A stretch of 64,000 bases of DNA from Sinohyriopsis cumingii (Eukaryota; Mollusca; Bivalvia; Unionida; Unionidae): positions 155,549,053 to 155,613,052 of the forward strand of contig CM068825.1 in assembly GCA_028554795.2 (NCBI GenBank). The letters run 5' to 3'. The notes under the pieces are model-generated. The model was not told the DNA's origin. It did not search any database and worked only from the letters and a program-made list of their open reading frames with translations. Positions 48,881 to 58,163 of the stretch are shown here, one piece after another; the first letter of the stretch is position 1; every line of letters starts with the position of its first letter. The position numbers were made by a program, and so were the translations under genes.

Positions 48881-48950
48881 CCCTGGATTTTATTTATTTT
48901 TTTCGTTTGTTTTTCCCTGGGATACAGATTTAAAAATCAAAAACTTTCGA

Positions 48951-50312
48951 TTACGATCTCACCAACAAACTTATACTTAACGTTTCTCTGCGAATATCAA
49001 GTAAATTTCCATCTTGATTTGTTAGTTTGAAATTTATTCTTGATAATAATCGATTATGACAGCGTAGGTAAAACGGATTAACCGGCTCCTTTATTATCAA
49101 GTAACCAGGAGAGACGTTAGGAGAGAATGTGTATAATACAAATCCCTGCTCCGCTCTTGATATTGCAGGATCAACATTGTAGCTACCTTCCACAACATCA
49201 GCATGAAGATAAACAGCAATCACTTCGGTTATATTAACTATCCCAGGTGATATATGTCTCCCTTGTCCAATTCCATCATTATCATGCATCAAGATTGATT
49301 CTGCTTGTGTTTTCTTCTTAACCCAAGCGTCATGCAATTTAGGAAATAACTTATCAGTCGTATCAGTGACAAATTTTCTCATCTCATCAACATTGTAGCC
49401 GGGAAATTTATAATTTGGCAACGTCCTCTCGGTTAGATTATGTCGTTGCATAAATGCGTTAATAATAAAACCCATACCAAAAACGGCGCTGTTTTGTATA
49501 TAGCCCGTTGCTAGTTCGTTAATAAGTTCCATATCAGCAGCTAATTTATTTATCCGCTCTGTTGTAATTATAATTTCGTTGCATGAAGCTTGTACGTTAA
49601 ATACGCAATCTTGGAAATAATGTTCTAACAGTTTCTTTTGTATTTCGTATTCGTTGATAATTTTAACAAATAATATTGTAATACTATCCTCGAACAAATC
49701 TAGCATATAAACTGATCCTGATGAAAAATCAAGACTCGCCTTAGTTTGTTCATACTGATCAATATAGTCCAAGTCAAGTCCGTGGAAGTTTTTTTCATTG
49801 CTGATGAAGTCGGACTTCTTTGGTTCTGGTGTTGTTATTCTACCAGGCGGAATATCAGGCCAGCCTAATACTGTCCTGATAGATGAACGGTAAATATCTA
49901 CCATATACGGCGACGATACTTCAATGATTGATGATAACGTTGGTTCATGTGCTGATATCTTTATTCCTGGATGAGCATCGCCAGTAATATTCGATATTCT
50001 AGTGTTGAACTCGCTATTTATCTGTTCAATCTCATAGCTGCCGGTTGGTATACTAACGACAAACCAACTAGGAGTTCCATCGGCGTGTTTCTTATCAGCA
50101 ACAACAAGTGAATTGTTTGATAATAATTTACCGAATGATTTTGATCTGATATTAGGCCAGCTATTATAAACACGAAGTTGTATCAATGCCATTTCCTTGA
50201 CGCTAATTGGAGTTGGAAAACTAATACTAAATTCTGGATTAGTTGAGCTTAGTGATATTAACGTTGTTGTCGGCGGTGTTGTGTTTGTCACTATCTGGAC
50301 TAACTCGGACAT
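48951..50312 (-). CDS. Putative penton/minor capsid protein
   Basis: 453 aa from ATG at 50312. The N-terminal third is beta-rich and carries LIQLRVYNSWPNI and SIPTGSYEIEQINSEF, phrases of a protein common in Polintons and adintoviruses that is taken as a minor, single-jelly-roll capsid or vertex component. The middle is helical (about 250-330) and the C-terminus beta-rich again. There is no signal peptide or membrane segment. It overlaps the upstream membrane-protein gene by 74 bp. Penton is the best guess from position and family; a spike-base role is also possible. Confidence 0.5.
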   Translation of the reverse strand: MSELVQIVTNTTPPTTTLISLSSTNPEFSISFPTPISVKEMALIQLRVYNSWPNIRSKSFGKLLSNNSLVVADKKHADGTPSWFVVSIPTGSYEIEQINSEFNTRISNITGDAHPGIKISAHEPTLSSIIEVSSPYMVDIYRSSIRTVLGWPDIPPGRITTPEPKKSDFISNEKNFHGLDLDYIDQYEQTKASLDFSSGSVYMLDLFEDSITILFVKIINEYEIQKKLLEHYFQDCVFNVQASCNEIIITTERINKLAADMELINELATGYIQNSAVFGMGFIINAFMQRHNLTERTLPNYKFPGYNVDEMRKFVTDTTDKLFPKLHDAWVKKKTQAESILMHDNDGIGQGRHISPGIVNITEVIAVYLHADVVEGSYNVDPAISRAEQGFVLYTFSPNVSPGYLIIKEPVNPFYLRCHNRLLSRINFKLTNQDGNLLDIRRETLSISLLVRS

Positions 50313-50757
50313 TATTATTATTCATTTGTTCAATCTCCGAGTAGATGCTGATCATCGAATAAAATTCTATATCGGATATAACTCCATCGTTGAGACTTTC
50401 GGAAATCAGCGATGATAACTTCGAATATGCGTCGTTAATTTTAGTTAGTTTATTTTTGTACGATAATAGTTTCTCGCTGGTGCATGAAGATATTTTTCTT
50501 GCAATAATATTGAGAACGCCAGCTATCGTTGTTGTTGATGAAATTATTATCGTTGCTACGATCGGTGCGATTGTTGTTACCACGGATAAAACAATACCCG
50601 CGCCGGCGATTATAGCTGATGCAGTATAAACAACAACATCAATAGTAACTAATCTGCGTTGGTATTTCTTTATTTTTATTTGATATTCGTCTATTTGTTT
50701 TTTTAGCGAATCTTGCCATGATCGCGCAAGATTATATCGATAATCTGATGCTGTCAT
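50239..50757 (-). CDS. Membrane protein with two TM segments and coiled coils
   Basis: 172 aa from ATG at 50757. An N-terminal amphipathic coiled coil (about 12-36), two hydrophobic segments (TIDVVVYTASAIIAGAGIVL and IVATIIISSTTTIAGVLNII), then a second coiled coil and an Asn/Asp-rich tail. The layout resembles SLATT-like or viral internal-membrane/holin-like proteins; I cannot assign a family. It lies 29 bp after the fibre gene and overlaps the next gene by 74 bp. Confidence 0.6.
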   Translation of the reverse strand: MTASDYRYNLARSWQDSLKKQIDEYQIKIKKYQRRLVTIDVVVYTASAIIAGAGIVLSVVTTIAPIVATIIISSTTTIAGVLNIIARKISSCTSEKLLSYKNKLTKINDAYSKLSSLISESLNDGVISDIEFYSMISIYSEIEQMNNNNVRVSPDSDKHNTADNNVNITKLN

Positions 50758-50786
50758 TTATTTAATCTACAATAATAATTACTATA

Positions 50787-53700
50787 TTATTTAGTTTTGT
50801 ACGGAATATTATCCAACCCGGATAAAAACTCATAAATTGCAAGATATTTGATTTCTCCTGTGATGGTTCTATCTGGTGGTTCTAATGTAAATACCTCCCG
50901 AGTATTTTCCTCCATGGAAATAATAAAAATTCCAGGATAATACTCATGAAATGTATTAGTTTTGTGAAATTCAGTTGTTACCGTGAATTTTATTTTGGAT
51001 ATGAAATATACTCGATATACGCCAGTAATTGGTGCAATCCAACTCGTAATATTTGATTCGGGTCTCCATATCTTGTTTATCGCTTGTACCACAAATGATA
51101 TATAACAACCAAGTTTTTCTACATTTTCCACATCCGGTGGGATGACAATACGGGACAATTTTTCAATTTTTGTGTTGATTTCTTGTGTTTTCTCGCTGAG
51201 ATCATCGTGTGATGTTTTATCGACTTTTTCACCCATTGCGGTATTTATCTTGGTAACATCTGCGAGAATATCATCGTTGATTTTCTTTTGTTTCTTTTGG
51301 AGGTTATCGTGTATTGTTTTATCAACTTTCTTAATTGCGATTTGGCGTACTGCGTTGATATCTTCAATGATCTTAGTATTATCTTCAATGATTTTCTTGT
51401 GGAGGTCATCGTGTGATGATTTATCGACTTTCTGCTCACGAACTGCGTTAATATCCTCATCGATTTTCTTTGTTTTCTCGTCGTGTGATGATTTATCAAC
51501 TTTCTGAAGCATTGCGGTATTTATATTTGTAACATCGGCGAGAATGTTATTAACGTCCCTGGTTGTTCTTGTTAGTTTTTCACCAAGATCGTCGTGTGCT
51601 GATTTATCGACTTTTTGATTTGCTAATCCACGAACCGTTTCAACGTCGCTGCTAATCTTAGTAATATCTTCGTTTATTTTCTTTGTTTTCTCGTCGTGTG
51701 CTGATTTATCGACTTTTTGATTTGCTAATTCACGTACCGCTTCAATATCATCATTGATGGATTTTATTTTCTCGTCGTGCAATGATTTATCAATTTTTTG
51801 AATCGCTAATCCACGAACTGCGTTAATATCGGCGAGAATGTTAGTAACATCCCTGGTTGTTCTTGTTAGTTTTTCACCAAGATCATTGTGTGCTGATTTA
51901 TCGACTTTTTGTTGTGTTAATCCACGAACTGCTTCAATGTCCTTACTAACTTTAGTAATATCATCACTGATTTTCTTTGTTTTTTCGTCGTGTAATGATT
52001 TATCAACTTTTTGATTTGCTAATACACGAACTGCGTTAATATCCTCATCAATCTTCTTTGTTTTTTCGTCGTGTAATGATTTATCAACTTTTTGATTTGC
52101 TAATCCACGAACTACTTCAATGTCCTTACTAATCTTAGTAATATCCTCATCAATCTTCTTTGTTTTTTCGTCGTGTAATGATTTATCAACTTTTTGATTT
52201 GCTAATCCACGAACTACTTCAATGTCCTCATCAATCTTCTTTGTTTTCTCGTCGTGCAATGATTTATCAACTTTTTGATTTGCTAATCCACGAACTGCGT
52301 TAATATCAGCAAGAATGTTAGTAACATCCCTGGTTGTTCTTGTTAGTTTTTCACCAAGATCATTGTGTGATGATTTATCGACTTTCTGTTGTGTTAATCC
52401 ACGAACTGCTTCAATGTCCTTACTAACTTTAATAATATCATCACTGATGGATTTTGTTTTCTCATCATATAATAATTTATCGACTTTCTGCTGCGTTAAT
52501 CCACGAACTGCTTCAATGTCCTTACTAACTTTAGTAATATCATCACTGATGGATTTTGTTTTCTCATCATATAATGATTTATCGATTTTCTGTTCACGTA
52601 CTGTGTTAATATCTGCGAGAATACCAGTAACGTCCATGGTTGTTTTTGTTAGTTTTTCACTAAGATAATCGTGTGATGATTTATCGACTTTTTGATGAGT
52701 TAATCCACGAACCGTTTCAATGTCCTTGTTGATTTGATTGATATTATCATTAATGGATTTTGTTTTCTCGTCGTGTGATGATTTATCAACCTTTTCACTT
52801 ATTGCAGTATTTATCTTTGTAACATCGGCAAGAATGTTAGTAACGTCCCTGGTTGTTCTTGTTAGTTTTTCACCAAGATCATCGTGTGATGTTTTATCAC
52901 TTTTTTGGTGTACTAATCCACGGACTGTTTCAATATCTTTGCTGATTTGATCAATATCATCATTGATAGATTTTGTTTTCTCGTCTTTCTGATTCATTAA
53001 CACACGCATTGTTTCAATATCAGCACTAATTTTCTTTGTTTTATCGCTAAGATCGTCGTGTGATGTTTTATCAGCTTTTTGAAATGTTAGTGAACGCACC
53101 GCTTCGATATCTTTGTTTATCTTGGCAATATCATCGTTGATGGATTTTGTTTTTTCAACAAGATCATCGTAATCATCACTTCCACGTAACGATTCGATGT
53201 GTTTATTGATTTTTGCAATATCGTCGTTGATTTTCTTTGTCGTCTTGCTAAGATCGTCGTATAACACTTTATCGCCTTTCTTATCCATTGTGGTTTTTAT
53301 TTCAGAAACGTCAGCGATAATATTAGTAATATCTTCGTTGATCTTTCCTACTTTATCAATGAGGTCATCGTGCAATTCCTGATCAACTTTTTTCTTTGTT
53401 AATTGATCTGCGACGAATGAAGTATCGGTAGTTTTCTTTATATTATCATCAACTTTCTTGCTAAGTTGTTTTAAGGTTTCATCGAGTTTTTTAAGATCGT
53501 TAGTTAGTTTAGTTAGTTGCTTTGTAAGTTTTTCCTGATCTTCATTGTAGACTGCCTTATCCAACTTTAACAATAATGTCGCTGATAGTTCTTTATCAGA
53601 TTTTTCTACATCTGCGATATTTGCCTTTGATGGTAAACTTGCGATAATATTAGTAACGTCAGTGATAGATTTTGTTACTGAATCTGATAATTGAGTAAAT

Positions 53701-53936
53701 TGCTTGATGCGTTCGTTATATTCATCTCGGCTAATCATATCAGTTACTTTGACATTGCTAGTTTGTAATCGACCTTCGGTATTTTGAAAAACAGCAATTT
53801 CACCAGGATTTATTTCTGCCAACGATAGAAGATTGTTAATGTCTTTCTTGGTTGCAAAATTTGATGTATCGATTTTTTTTTCTTCATCTGTTTCTTCTTT
53901 CTTTCTAAAGAGAGATCTACCATAAATGTCAACCAT
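50787..53936 (-). CDS. Long coiled-coil fibre with C1q-like head
   Basis: 1049 aa from ATG at 53936. A short N-terminal region (1-100) is followed by an about 800-residue stalk of near-identical units of about 34 residues, built on VDKSLHDEKTKKI, DEDITKISKDIE and VRGLANQK, with a longer variant carrying LTRTTRDVTNILAD. The last 120 residues read like a TNF/C1q fold (SWIAPITGVYRVYFISKIKF). A trimeric attachment fibre is inferred: virion anchor, stalk, receptor-binding head. The array at DNA level (51140-53400) should change length readily. Its ATG overlaps the protease stop by 8 bp. Confidence 0.75.
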   Translation of the reverse strand: MVDIYGRSLFRKKEETDEEKKIDTSNFATKKDINNLLSLAEINPGEIAVFQNTEGRLQTSNVKVTDMISRDEYNERIKQFTQLSDSVTKSITDVTNIIASLPSKANIADVEKSDKELSATLLLKLDKAVYNEDQEKLTKQLTKLTNDLKKLDETLKQLSKKVDDNIKKTTDTSFVADQLTKKKVDQELHDDLIDKVGKINEDITNIIADVSEIKTTMDKKGDKVLYDDLSKTTKKINDDIAKINKHIESLRGSDDYDDLVEKTKSINDDIAKINKDIEAVRSLTFQKADKTSHDDLSDKTKKISADIETMRVLMNQKDEKTKSINDDIDQISKDIETVRGLVHQKSDKTSHDDLGEKLTRTTRDVTNILADVTKINTAISEKVDKSSHDEKTKSINDNINQINKDIETVRGLTHQKVDKSSHDYLSEKLTKTTMDVTGILADINTVREQKIDKSLYDEKTKSISDDITKVSKDIEAVRGLTQQKVDKLLYDEKTKSISDDIIKVSKDIEAVRGLTQQKVDKSSHNDLGEKLTRTTRDVTNILADINAVRGLANQKVDKSLHDEKTKKIDEDIEVVRGLANQKVDKSLHDEKTKKIDEDITKISKDIEVVRGLANQKVDKSLHDEKTKKIDEDINAVRVLANQKVDKSLHDEKTKKISDDITKVSKDIEAVRGLTQQKVDKSAHNDLGEKLTRTTRDVTNILADINAVRGLAIQKIDKSLHDEKIKSINDDIEAVRELANQKVDKSAHDEKTKKINEDITKISSDVETVRGLANQKVDKSAHDDLGEKLTRTTRDVNNILADVTNINTAMLQKVDKSSHDEKTKKIDEDINAVREQKVDKSSHDDLHKKIIEDNTKIIEDINAVRQIAIKKVDKTIHDNLQKKQKKINDDILADVTKINTAMGEKVDKTSHDDLSEKTQEINTKIEKLSRIVIPPDVENVEKLGCYISFVVQAINKIWRPESNITSWIAPITGVYRVYFISKIKFTVTTEFHKTNTFHEYYPGIFIISMEENTREVFTLEPPDRTITGEIKYLAIYEFLSGLDNIPYKTK

Positions 53937-54267
53937 GATATTTATCTACGGTATATTCAAATAAAATTTTGTGATAAGGGCGGGATGATTTTGAAATTGC
54001 ATCAAGAACGTTAATTGATTCTGGACCGCATATTGGTGGATCGGTTGATGTTTGCGTTGGAAGTGTTGAATACCAAACTGGAAGTTTCAGCGAGGAAATA
54101 TATTTGAAAAATTCGTTTGGTGGTGCTAGTCCATACGAATCAAAGTAAATGATTTCGCGAGGATTAATCGCGTACGCAACCCAGTGAGTGCCAGGGCCGG
54201 AATTTTTATCGAGGTTAATTATTCCTGTCTCGGTAGAATTTGGTTTGTCCGGTAATTGATCTCGCAT
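53929..54267 (-). CDS. Adenain-like maturation cysteine protease (start uncertain)
   Basis: 112 aa from ATG at 54267. The catalytic residues are visible: H28 in GTHWVAYA, D43 in YFDSYG, Q72, and C80 in PPICGPES. Adenain (C5) proteases cut precursor capsid and core proteins during maturation in adenoviruses, Polintons and virophages. The frame stays open upstream to 54450, and the expected N-terminal part of the domain is encoded there (about 54268-54330) without any ATG. The open extension overlaps the end of the core gene in its -1 frame, with an A9 run in the overlap. So the 54267 ATG is probably internal. The stop overlaps the fibre start (8 bp). Confidence 0.8.
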   Translation of the reverse strand: MRDQLPDKPNSTETGIINLDKNSGPGTHWVAYAINPREIIYFDSYGLAPPNEFFKYISSLKLPVWYSTLPTQTSTDPPICGPESINVLDAISKSSRPYHKILFEYTVDKYHG

Positions 54268-54320
54268 GAATACTCCTCTGAAAAATCTTATTTTCTTTTT
54301 CTTTGCTTCATTGATTAAAT

Positions 54321-54782
54321 CTAAATTCGATGATGGCGTGATGATCTTAGACCGGATCCGTATATTGGAGGTCGTCCTAGTCTCAGGCCGGATCCGCGAT
54401 GGTATTTTTTTTTGCCGTATCTTCCTCCGGTAACTTTGTCTAATAATTTTTTAACTCCGAATCCAGCCGTTGCTGATAACGCGCCCGTTATCAACGGAGC
54501 TAATAAAGGCAATAGGAAAGGAAGGAAGCCACCTACCTTGATCATATCTTTCACTGCGCCAATGGAGAGAGTTACATGAACACCAGAATTCGCTGATCTG
54601 GCTTTGGTAAATCGTCCGTGTTGACCTCGTGTCAGTGATAGTTTGTTAGGTCCACCGTGAATCTGATTATTTTTCAAGATTAATTTTAAACCTCTTCGCG
54701 CTGTTGTTGCTGCTTGAAGTTTTTTTATCTGACCCGGGGTCAGTGTTACGCTGACGTGTTCGTATGGCATATTAATAATCAC
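54321..54782 (-). CDS. Basic virion core protein
   Basis: 153 aa from ATG at 54782. An N-terminal VTLTPGQIKKL segment, a basic middle (RGQHGRFTKARS), a second VTLSIGAVKDM segment, one hydrophobic helix (GGFLPFLLPLLAPLITGALS) and a Lys/Arg/Gly-rich tail. The repeated VTLT..QIKKL/VTLS..AVKDM element is seen in core proteins of adintoviruses and is reminiscent of adenovirus pX/pVII. The end IYGS-G followed by a 10-residue basic tail fits the adenain consensus (M/I/L)xGx-G. The last 130 bp overlap the open protease frame. Confidence 0.6.
   Translation of the reverse strand: MIINMPYEHVSVTLTPGQIKKLQAATTARRGLKLILKNNQIHGGPNKLSLTRGQHGRFTKARSANSGVHVTLSIGAVKDMIKVGGFLPFLLPLLAPLITGALSATAGFGVKKLLDKVTGGRYGKKKYHRGSGLRLGRPPIYGSGLRSSRHHRI
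54404..54414 (-). promoter_or_regulatory. Candidate -1 slippery A9 run (core to protease)
   Basis: On the minus strand nine A residues (54413-54405) read AAA AAA AAA in the core frame. A -1 slip there enters the protease frame, which is open from 54450. An assembly homopolymer error is the main alternative. Confidence 0.4.
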
Positions 54783-54803
54783 TTTATCTAAATTTAGAAT
54801 TTA

Positions 54804-56174
54804 TCACATATTTTCTACGGGCGCGTCGATGACTCTCATTCTACCACTGATGCCTTCTAGGATCATTGTTCTATCACTAAGAATAACCGCGATGGCTCTT
54901 GCCGGTCCTCCAGTGTTAATTCTTGCTTTGAAATGAATATCGACAACCGACTGCTTTACCAAATCAAGATGTTCCAGGGAAAAGTAATAGATGGGATAGA
55001 GAGTATTAAAATCTAGTTGTGATATTTGCAATCCGGTATCAATATTTTGATCGCGACCCATATAACTTAATAATCGATGATACGCGCGTGCCGTAGAATA
55101 TTGAGCAAAATTGATAGCTATTTCTTCGGATGGTTCTTGTTGACCGTTTATTCTTAATGATACGTTTGTTGCCCCAAATTGATCAAATATCATGTGACTG
55201 TGAGTTTGATCGTATCTGTCTGCGGCTTGAAGAACAATGAATATATGCCTGGGCGCTGAAACACCTTGCTGTGACGCAATTCGCCAAGTGTATATTCCGT
55301 TCATATTAACATCGGAGGAGTCGGTTGTTGTTGTTAGCCAGGACATGATGGATTTTCCTCCTTGATTCATGAATGATAATAATTTTTCTTCCTCGCGAAT
55401 TGATGGTGTTACTGCTGGCATCCACAAAGTAATTTTAGTTAATGTTACCTTACCAGCATCACCCGCCTCTCGCCAAATGGCTCTATCATTACCCGCGGCA
55501 TCTCGAATAAAGGAAATTGTATGTTTCGCTCCATAAATAACTTTCCTGAAATGCCGGCAAAATCCAAAAATGTGAGATAATGGAATTGCACAAGAGAAAT
55601 TATTCTCGGCTCCAACTAACATTTTCTTTCGCGTAGCAAATCCAAGATTATAATCTGCAGTTTGATTAATTATCATATTTTCAACATCAGCAACAGCATT
55701 GCCGGCGTTATTATTCGGTCGTCTAACAACAAACGGTTTGAATATCGGCGCATTAGAATTATCCTTAGCAAACATCATACTAGGACCAGCCGATCTGGTG
55801 AAATCATCCGAGTATCTTGCTAGGCCTATGATCGTTGTTGCTACATCAACATTGTCAGTGATTGATTCAATCTCTCTTCCATCAATCATGTAAGTGGCAC
55901 TCTTGAATAATGCCATGATACCGTTATTGACAAATCCAACGTTAAAATTTGCATCGTAGTTGGTATTATCGGTTTTATTAAGTATCCCAACAACCTCGAT
56001 ATACGCCTCAGACGGAAGAAAATATCTTGTTGTATCGTGAACTTGAATTTCCTTGCGGTTAGGTGTATTTGGTTCAACTACCTCGTACGAGAAATACTGA
56101 AAATCTCGCACGGATGTGTCTCTACCCACAGGCTCATCCATGTCAAACACTTCATTTGACACTTGTGAAAACAT
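54804..56174 (-). CDS. Putative major capsid protein (double jelly-roll)
   Basis: 456 aa from ATG at 56174. Beta-rich throughout, no signal or membrane segment. Phrases DTTRYFLPSEAYIEVVG, NNGIMALF and MIDGREIE recur in capsid proteins of invertebrate Polintons/adintoviruses, whose major capsid protein has a double jelly-roll fold forming pseudohexameric trimers. Length (450-650 expected) and position between pVI-like and core genes fit. It begins 5 bp after the preceding gene's stop. A structure comparison is needed to exclude that it is a minor capsid paralogue. Confidence 0.65.
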   Translation of the reverse strand: MFSQVSNEVFDMDEPVGRDTSVRDFQYFSYEVVEPNTPNRKEIQVHDTTRYFLPSEAYIEVVGILNKTDNTNYDANFNVGFVNNGIMALFKSATYMIDGREIESITDNVDVATTIIGLARYSDDFTRSAGPSMMFAKDNSNAPIFKPFVVRRPNNNAGNAVADVENMIINQTADYNLGFATRKKMLVGAENNFSCAIPLSHIFGFCRHFRKVIYGAKHTISFIRDAAGNDRAIWREAGDAGKVTLTKITLWMPAVTPSIREEEKLLSFMNQGGKSIMSWLTTTTDSSDVNMNGIYTWRIASQQGVSAPRHIFIVLQAADRYDQTHSHMIFDQFGATNVSLRINGQQEPSEEIAINFAQYSTARAYHRLLSYMGRDQNIDTGLQISQLDFNTLYPIYYFSLEHLDLVKQSVVDIHFKARINTGGPARAIAVILSDRTMILEGISGRMRVIDAPVENM

Positions 56175-56179
56175 TATTA

Positions 56180-56704
56180 CTAATGATATCGTCTAAAACG
56201 AAGACCATCTCCTGAAATGAAACTTGTATTTCCAAGATTTGTATTTGCAATCTCATGAGCTAGATTTGTGTTTGCAATTTCATGCGCCAGATTTGTGTTT
56301 GCAATTTCATGTGCTATATTCGTCTTAGCAACTTCCTGCGCCAGATCATTTATTTTCTTATTTGCTGCTTCATTTATGGTTTTGCTAATTTCGGGCGGCA
56401 TCTCTCTAGTGATAGGTAATCTGACTGGTCTTTTTTTACGTATTAAATTTAATATTTTACTTTTGACAGCATTAAAGCCTTTACTAGCTAAATTACTAAT
56501 ACCAGAAACAGCGGTCTCGCCAATCTTTCCTATTGCTTTTAATCCTAGTTGTTTGAACACGGGACCAATTTTAGGTGCTACTCGAGTGACAAGACTTCCA
56601 ATGATATCGCCAAGTCCATTACCGTGAACGTATTTATATACTGGCAATCTAGAGTTTACTACGCGAACCAGTGCTGGTCTGCGTTGATGTTTGTGAATAA
56701 TCAT
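56180..56704 (-). CDS. pVI-like minor virion protein with 9-residue repeats
   Basis: 174 aa from ATG at 56704. A basic N-terminus, then VHGNGLGDIIGSLV leading into a long amphipathic/hydrophobic helical region (about 28-88), a basic stretch RKKRPVR, four 9-residue repeats of the NTNLAHEIA type (27-bp DNA repeats at 56229-56330) and the end ISGD-GLRFRRYH. In adenovirus, pVI has an N-terminal lytic amphipathic helix and a C-terminal peptide freed by adenain that then activates the protease. The layout here is similar, but no direct sequence identity is claimed. Confidence 0.5.
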   Translation of the reverse strand: MIIHKHQRRPALVRVVNSRLPVYKYVHGNGLGDIIGSLVTRVAPKIGPVFKQLGLKAIGKIGETAVSGISNLASKGFNAVKSKILNLIRKKRPVRLPITREMPPEISKTINEAANKKINDLAQEVAKTNIAHEIANTNLAHEIANTNLAHEIANTNLGNTSFISGDGLRFRRYH

Positions 56705-56724
56705 ATTATTTCAATTGTGTTGAT

Positions 56725-57900
56725 TTAATCAATAAGTTCGCCGATGAGATCTTTATAAATGTGGGAATCAATTACACCACCGCGGAATAATCGCTGACAA
56801 ATATCTGAAGCTTCGTTGATTATTTCACGAGAGTTATTTCCGGCTCGCTTTCCTCCGATTAATACTTCGAGGCGAGATACGTCGTTAACAACACTGTCGG
56901 GGCAAACTGAATATCCATATCCTGTTTTTTGTTTCTCAGGTAATATTTTTTCTTCTCGATCTAATCGATTTATCTTTTCTATAAAATTTTTATAATCAGG
57001 ATCGCTTATGTCAACCGGCTTCTCCACAGAAGCAAAATACACCGTAGGAATCCACTGGCTTTTTGTCAATCTTAAATGCTGATGTTGTGGATTCAAATAT
57101 TTTTCTGGTTTCATAAAACCAAATCTAGCTATTTGAATTAATTTATCTTCGTCACTAAATTGTTCAAGAGCATCGTCGGTAAAATAATTTGTTGTTATTA
57201 TTTTTTGTATTGCCCTTGGATATTCATATTCAAATTCCTCTGGTTCAGTTTTGCTGGATGAAGATTTTTTATAAAGATTCACATCAACTAAAAAATTAGA
57301 ATATTCTGGATCGTTTTTAACCGTTGTGACATCATTGTGGATATAGTATATCCACTTGGTCCATTGCGTAAATGTTACTTTTTCGGCAGTATTAGGTTTC
57401 ATCAATTTTGTTCGTTTATCTTTCCTATAATTTTCTACAGTAAATTTCACAACCTCATCCGGTTTCATTGATTTTATTTCTGCGATAGTATCATCGGTAA
57501 ATTTACTGGAGCCTGGGATCCTTAATCTTTCTTCTTGTTCTTCTTCTTGTTTCTGTGCTTGTGCTTGACGTACTTGTGTTTGTTCTTGATGAATTTGATC
57601 AAGCTGGCCAGGAACAACTCGAGTGTGCTGCTCAATATCTCTTGTCATAGGAATAAGCCCAAGATCTCTAAGTTCCTTATCTTTCGTTTGTTTGCCGTAT
57701 GCTACTTGTTCGATTACTCCGGTAACTGGACTCAACCACTTTGACGATACTTCACCAATATGATGTTGTTCATCATCGTACTCACGAACTTTTTTCTTAA
57801 ATAATTGTTTTGTCGGAATAAGCTTCTTTACCGCCGCTAATTGCTCTCGCGCTAATCTAGCCGAGTGAGGCTCTCCGACTGTGCTAGTTTTCCGACTCAT
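56725..57900 (-). CDS. Virion-associated protein with C-terminal GN.S domain
   Basis: 391 aa from ATG at 57900, the first gene of the minus-strand block, 47 bp from the right TIR. A charged, Gln/Glu-rich N-terminal half (QEEEQEER near 118-125) is followed by two imperfect copies of a domain with F(T/S)DD..EQ/E and (T/S)QW, and a C-terminal domain with LIGGKRAGNNSREIINE and GVIDSHIYKDLI. The last is a recurrent end domain in Polinton proteins of unknown role. LIGG-K matches the adenain consensus (M/I/L)xGG-x. A core or tegument role is inferred. Confidence 0.5.
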   Translation of the reverse strand: MSRKTSTVGEPHSARLAREQLAAVKKLIPTKQLFKKKVREYDDEQHHIGEVSSKWLSPVTGVIEQVAYGKQTKDKELRDLGLIPMTRDIEQHTRVVPGQLDQIHQEQTQVRQAQAQKQEEEQEERLRIPGSSKFTDDTIAEIKSMKPDEVVKFTVENYRKDKRTKLMKPNTAEKVTFTQWTKWIYYIHNDVTTVKNDPEYSNFLVDVNLYKKSSSSKTEPEEFEYEYPRAIQKIITTNYFTDDALEQFSDEDKLIQIARFGFMKPEKYLNPQHQHLRLTKSQWIPTVYFASVEKPVDISDPDYKNFIEKINRLDREEKILPEKQKTGYGYSVCPDSVVNDVSRLEVLIGGKRAGNNSREIINEASDICQRLFRGGVIDSHIYKDLIGELID

Positions 57901-57946
57901 CTTATTTTCAATGATATTGTTTTAATGTGAAATAAAATTAGCATCC

Positions 57947-58163
57947 GCAACCCAAATTCAATTACGGCAAATAAATTTTACAATACCCCCCCCAAAAAAG
58001 CTGCCATTTTTTTTATGCCCGAAAATGCAAATTGGGGGGGAATTTTTCGGATTATTTCGCGTAGGAGGCTTTATTTTTGAATTCTGAGGGTTCTACGGAA
58101 ATTATTTGTCTGGAAAGGTTAATTTCGTCTGTGCCAGGGGGTCTGTAGAACTTCCCTGCTGCT
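57947..58163 (-). repeat. Polinton right terminal inverted repeat
   Basis: 217 bp, inverse of 41811-42027. It ends CCCTGCTGCT, the complement of the AGCAGC terminus. The target duplication TATGTGTC follows at 58164-58171. Confidence 0.95.

Noticed and set aside
51142-53382. Plus-strand frames opposite the fibre gene (for example 52315-52668)
   Set aside because: They mirror the fibre repeat on the other strand, lack any family signal and are codon-structure shadows.
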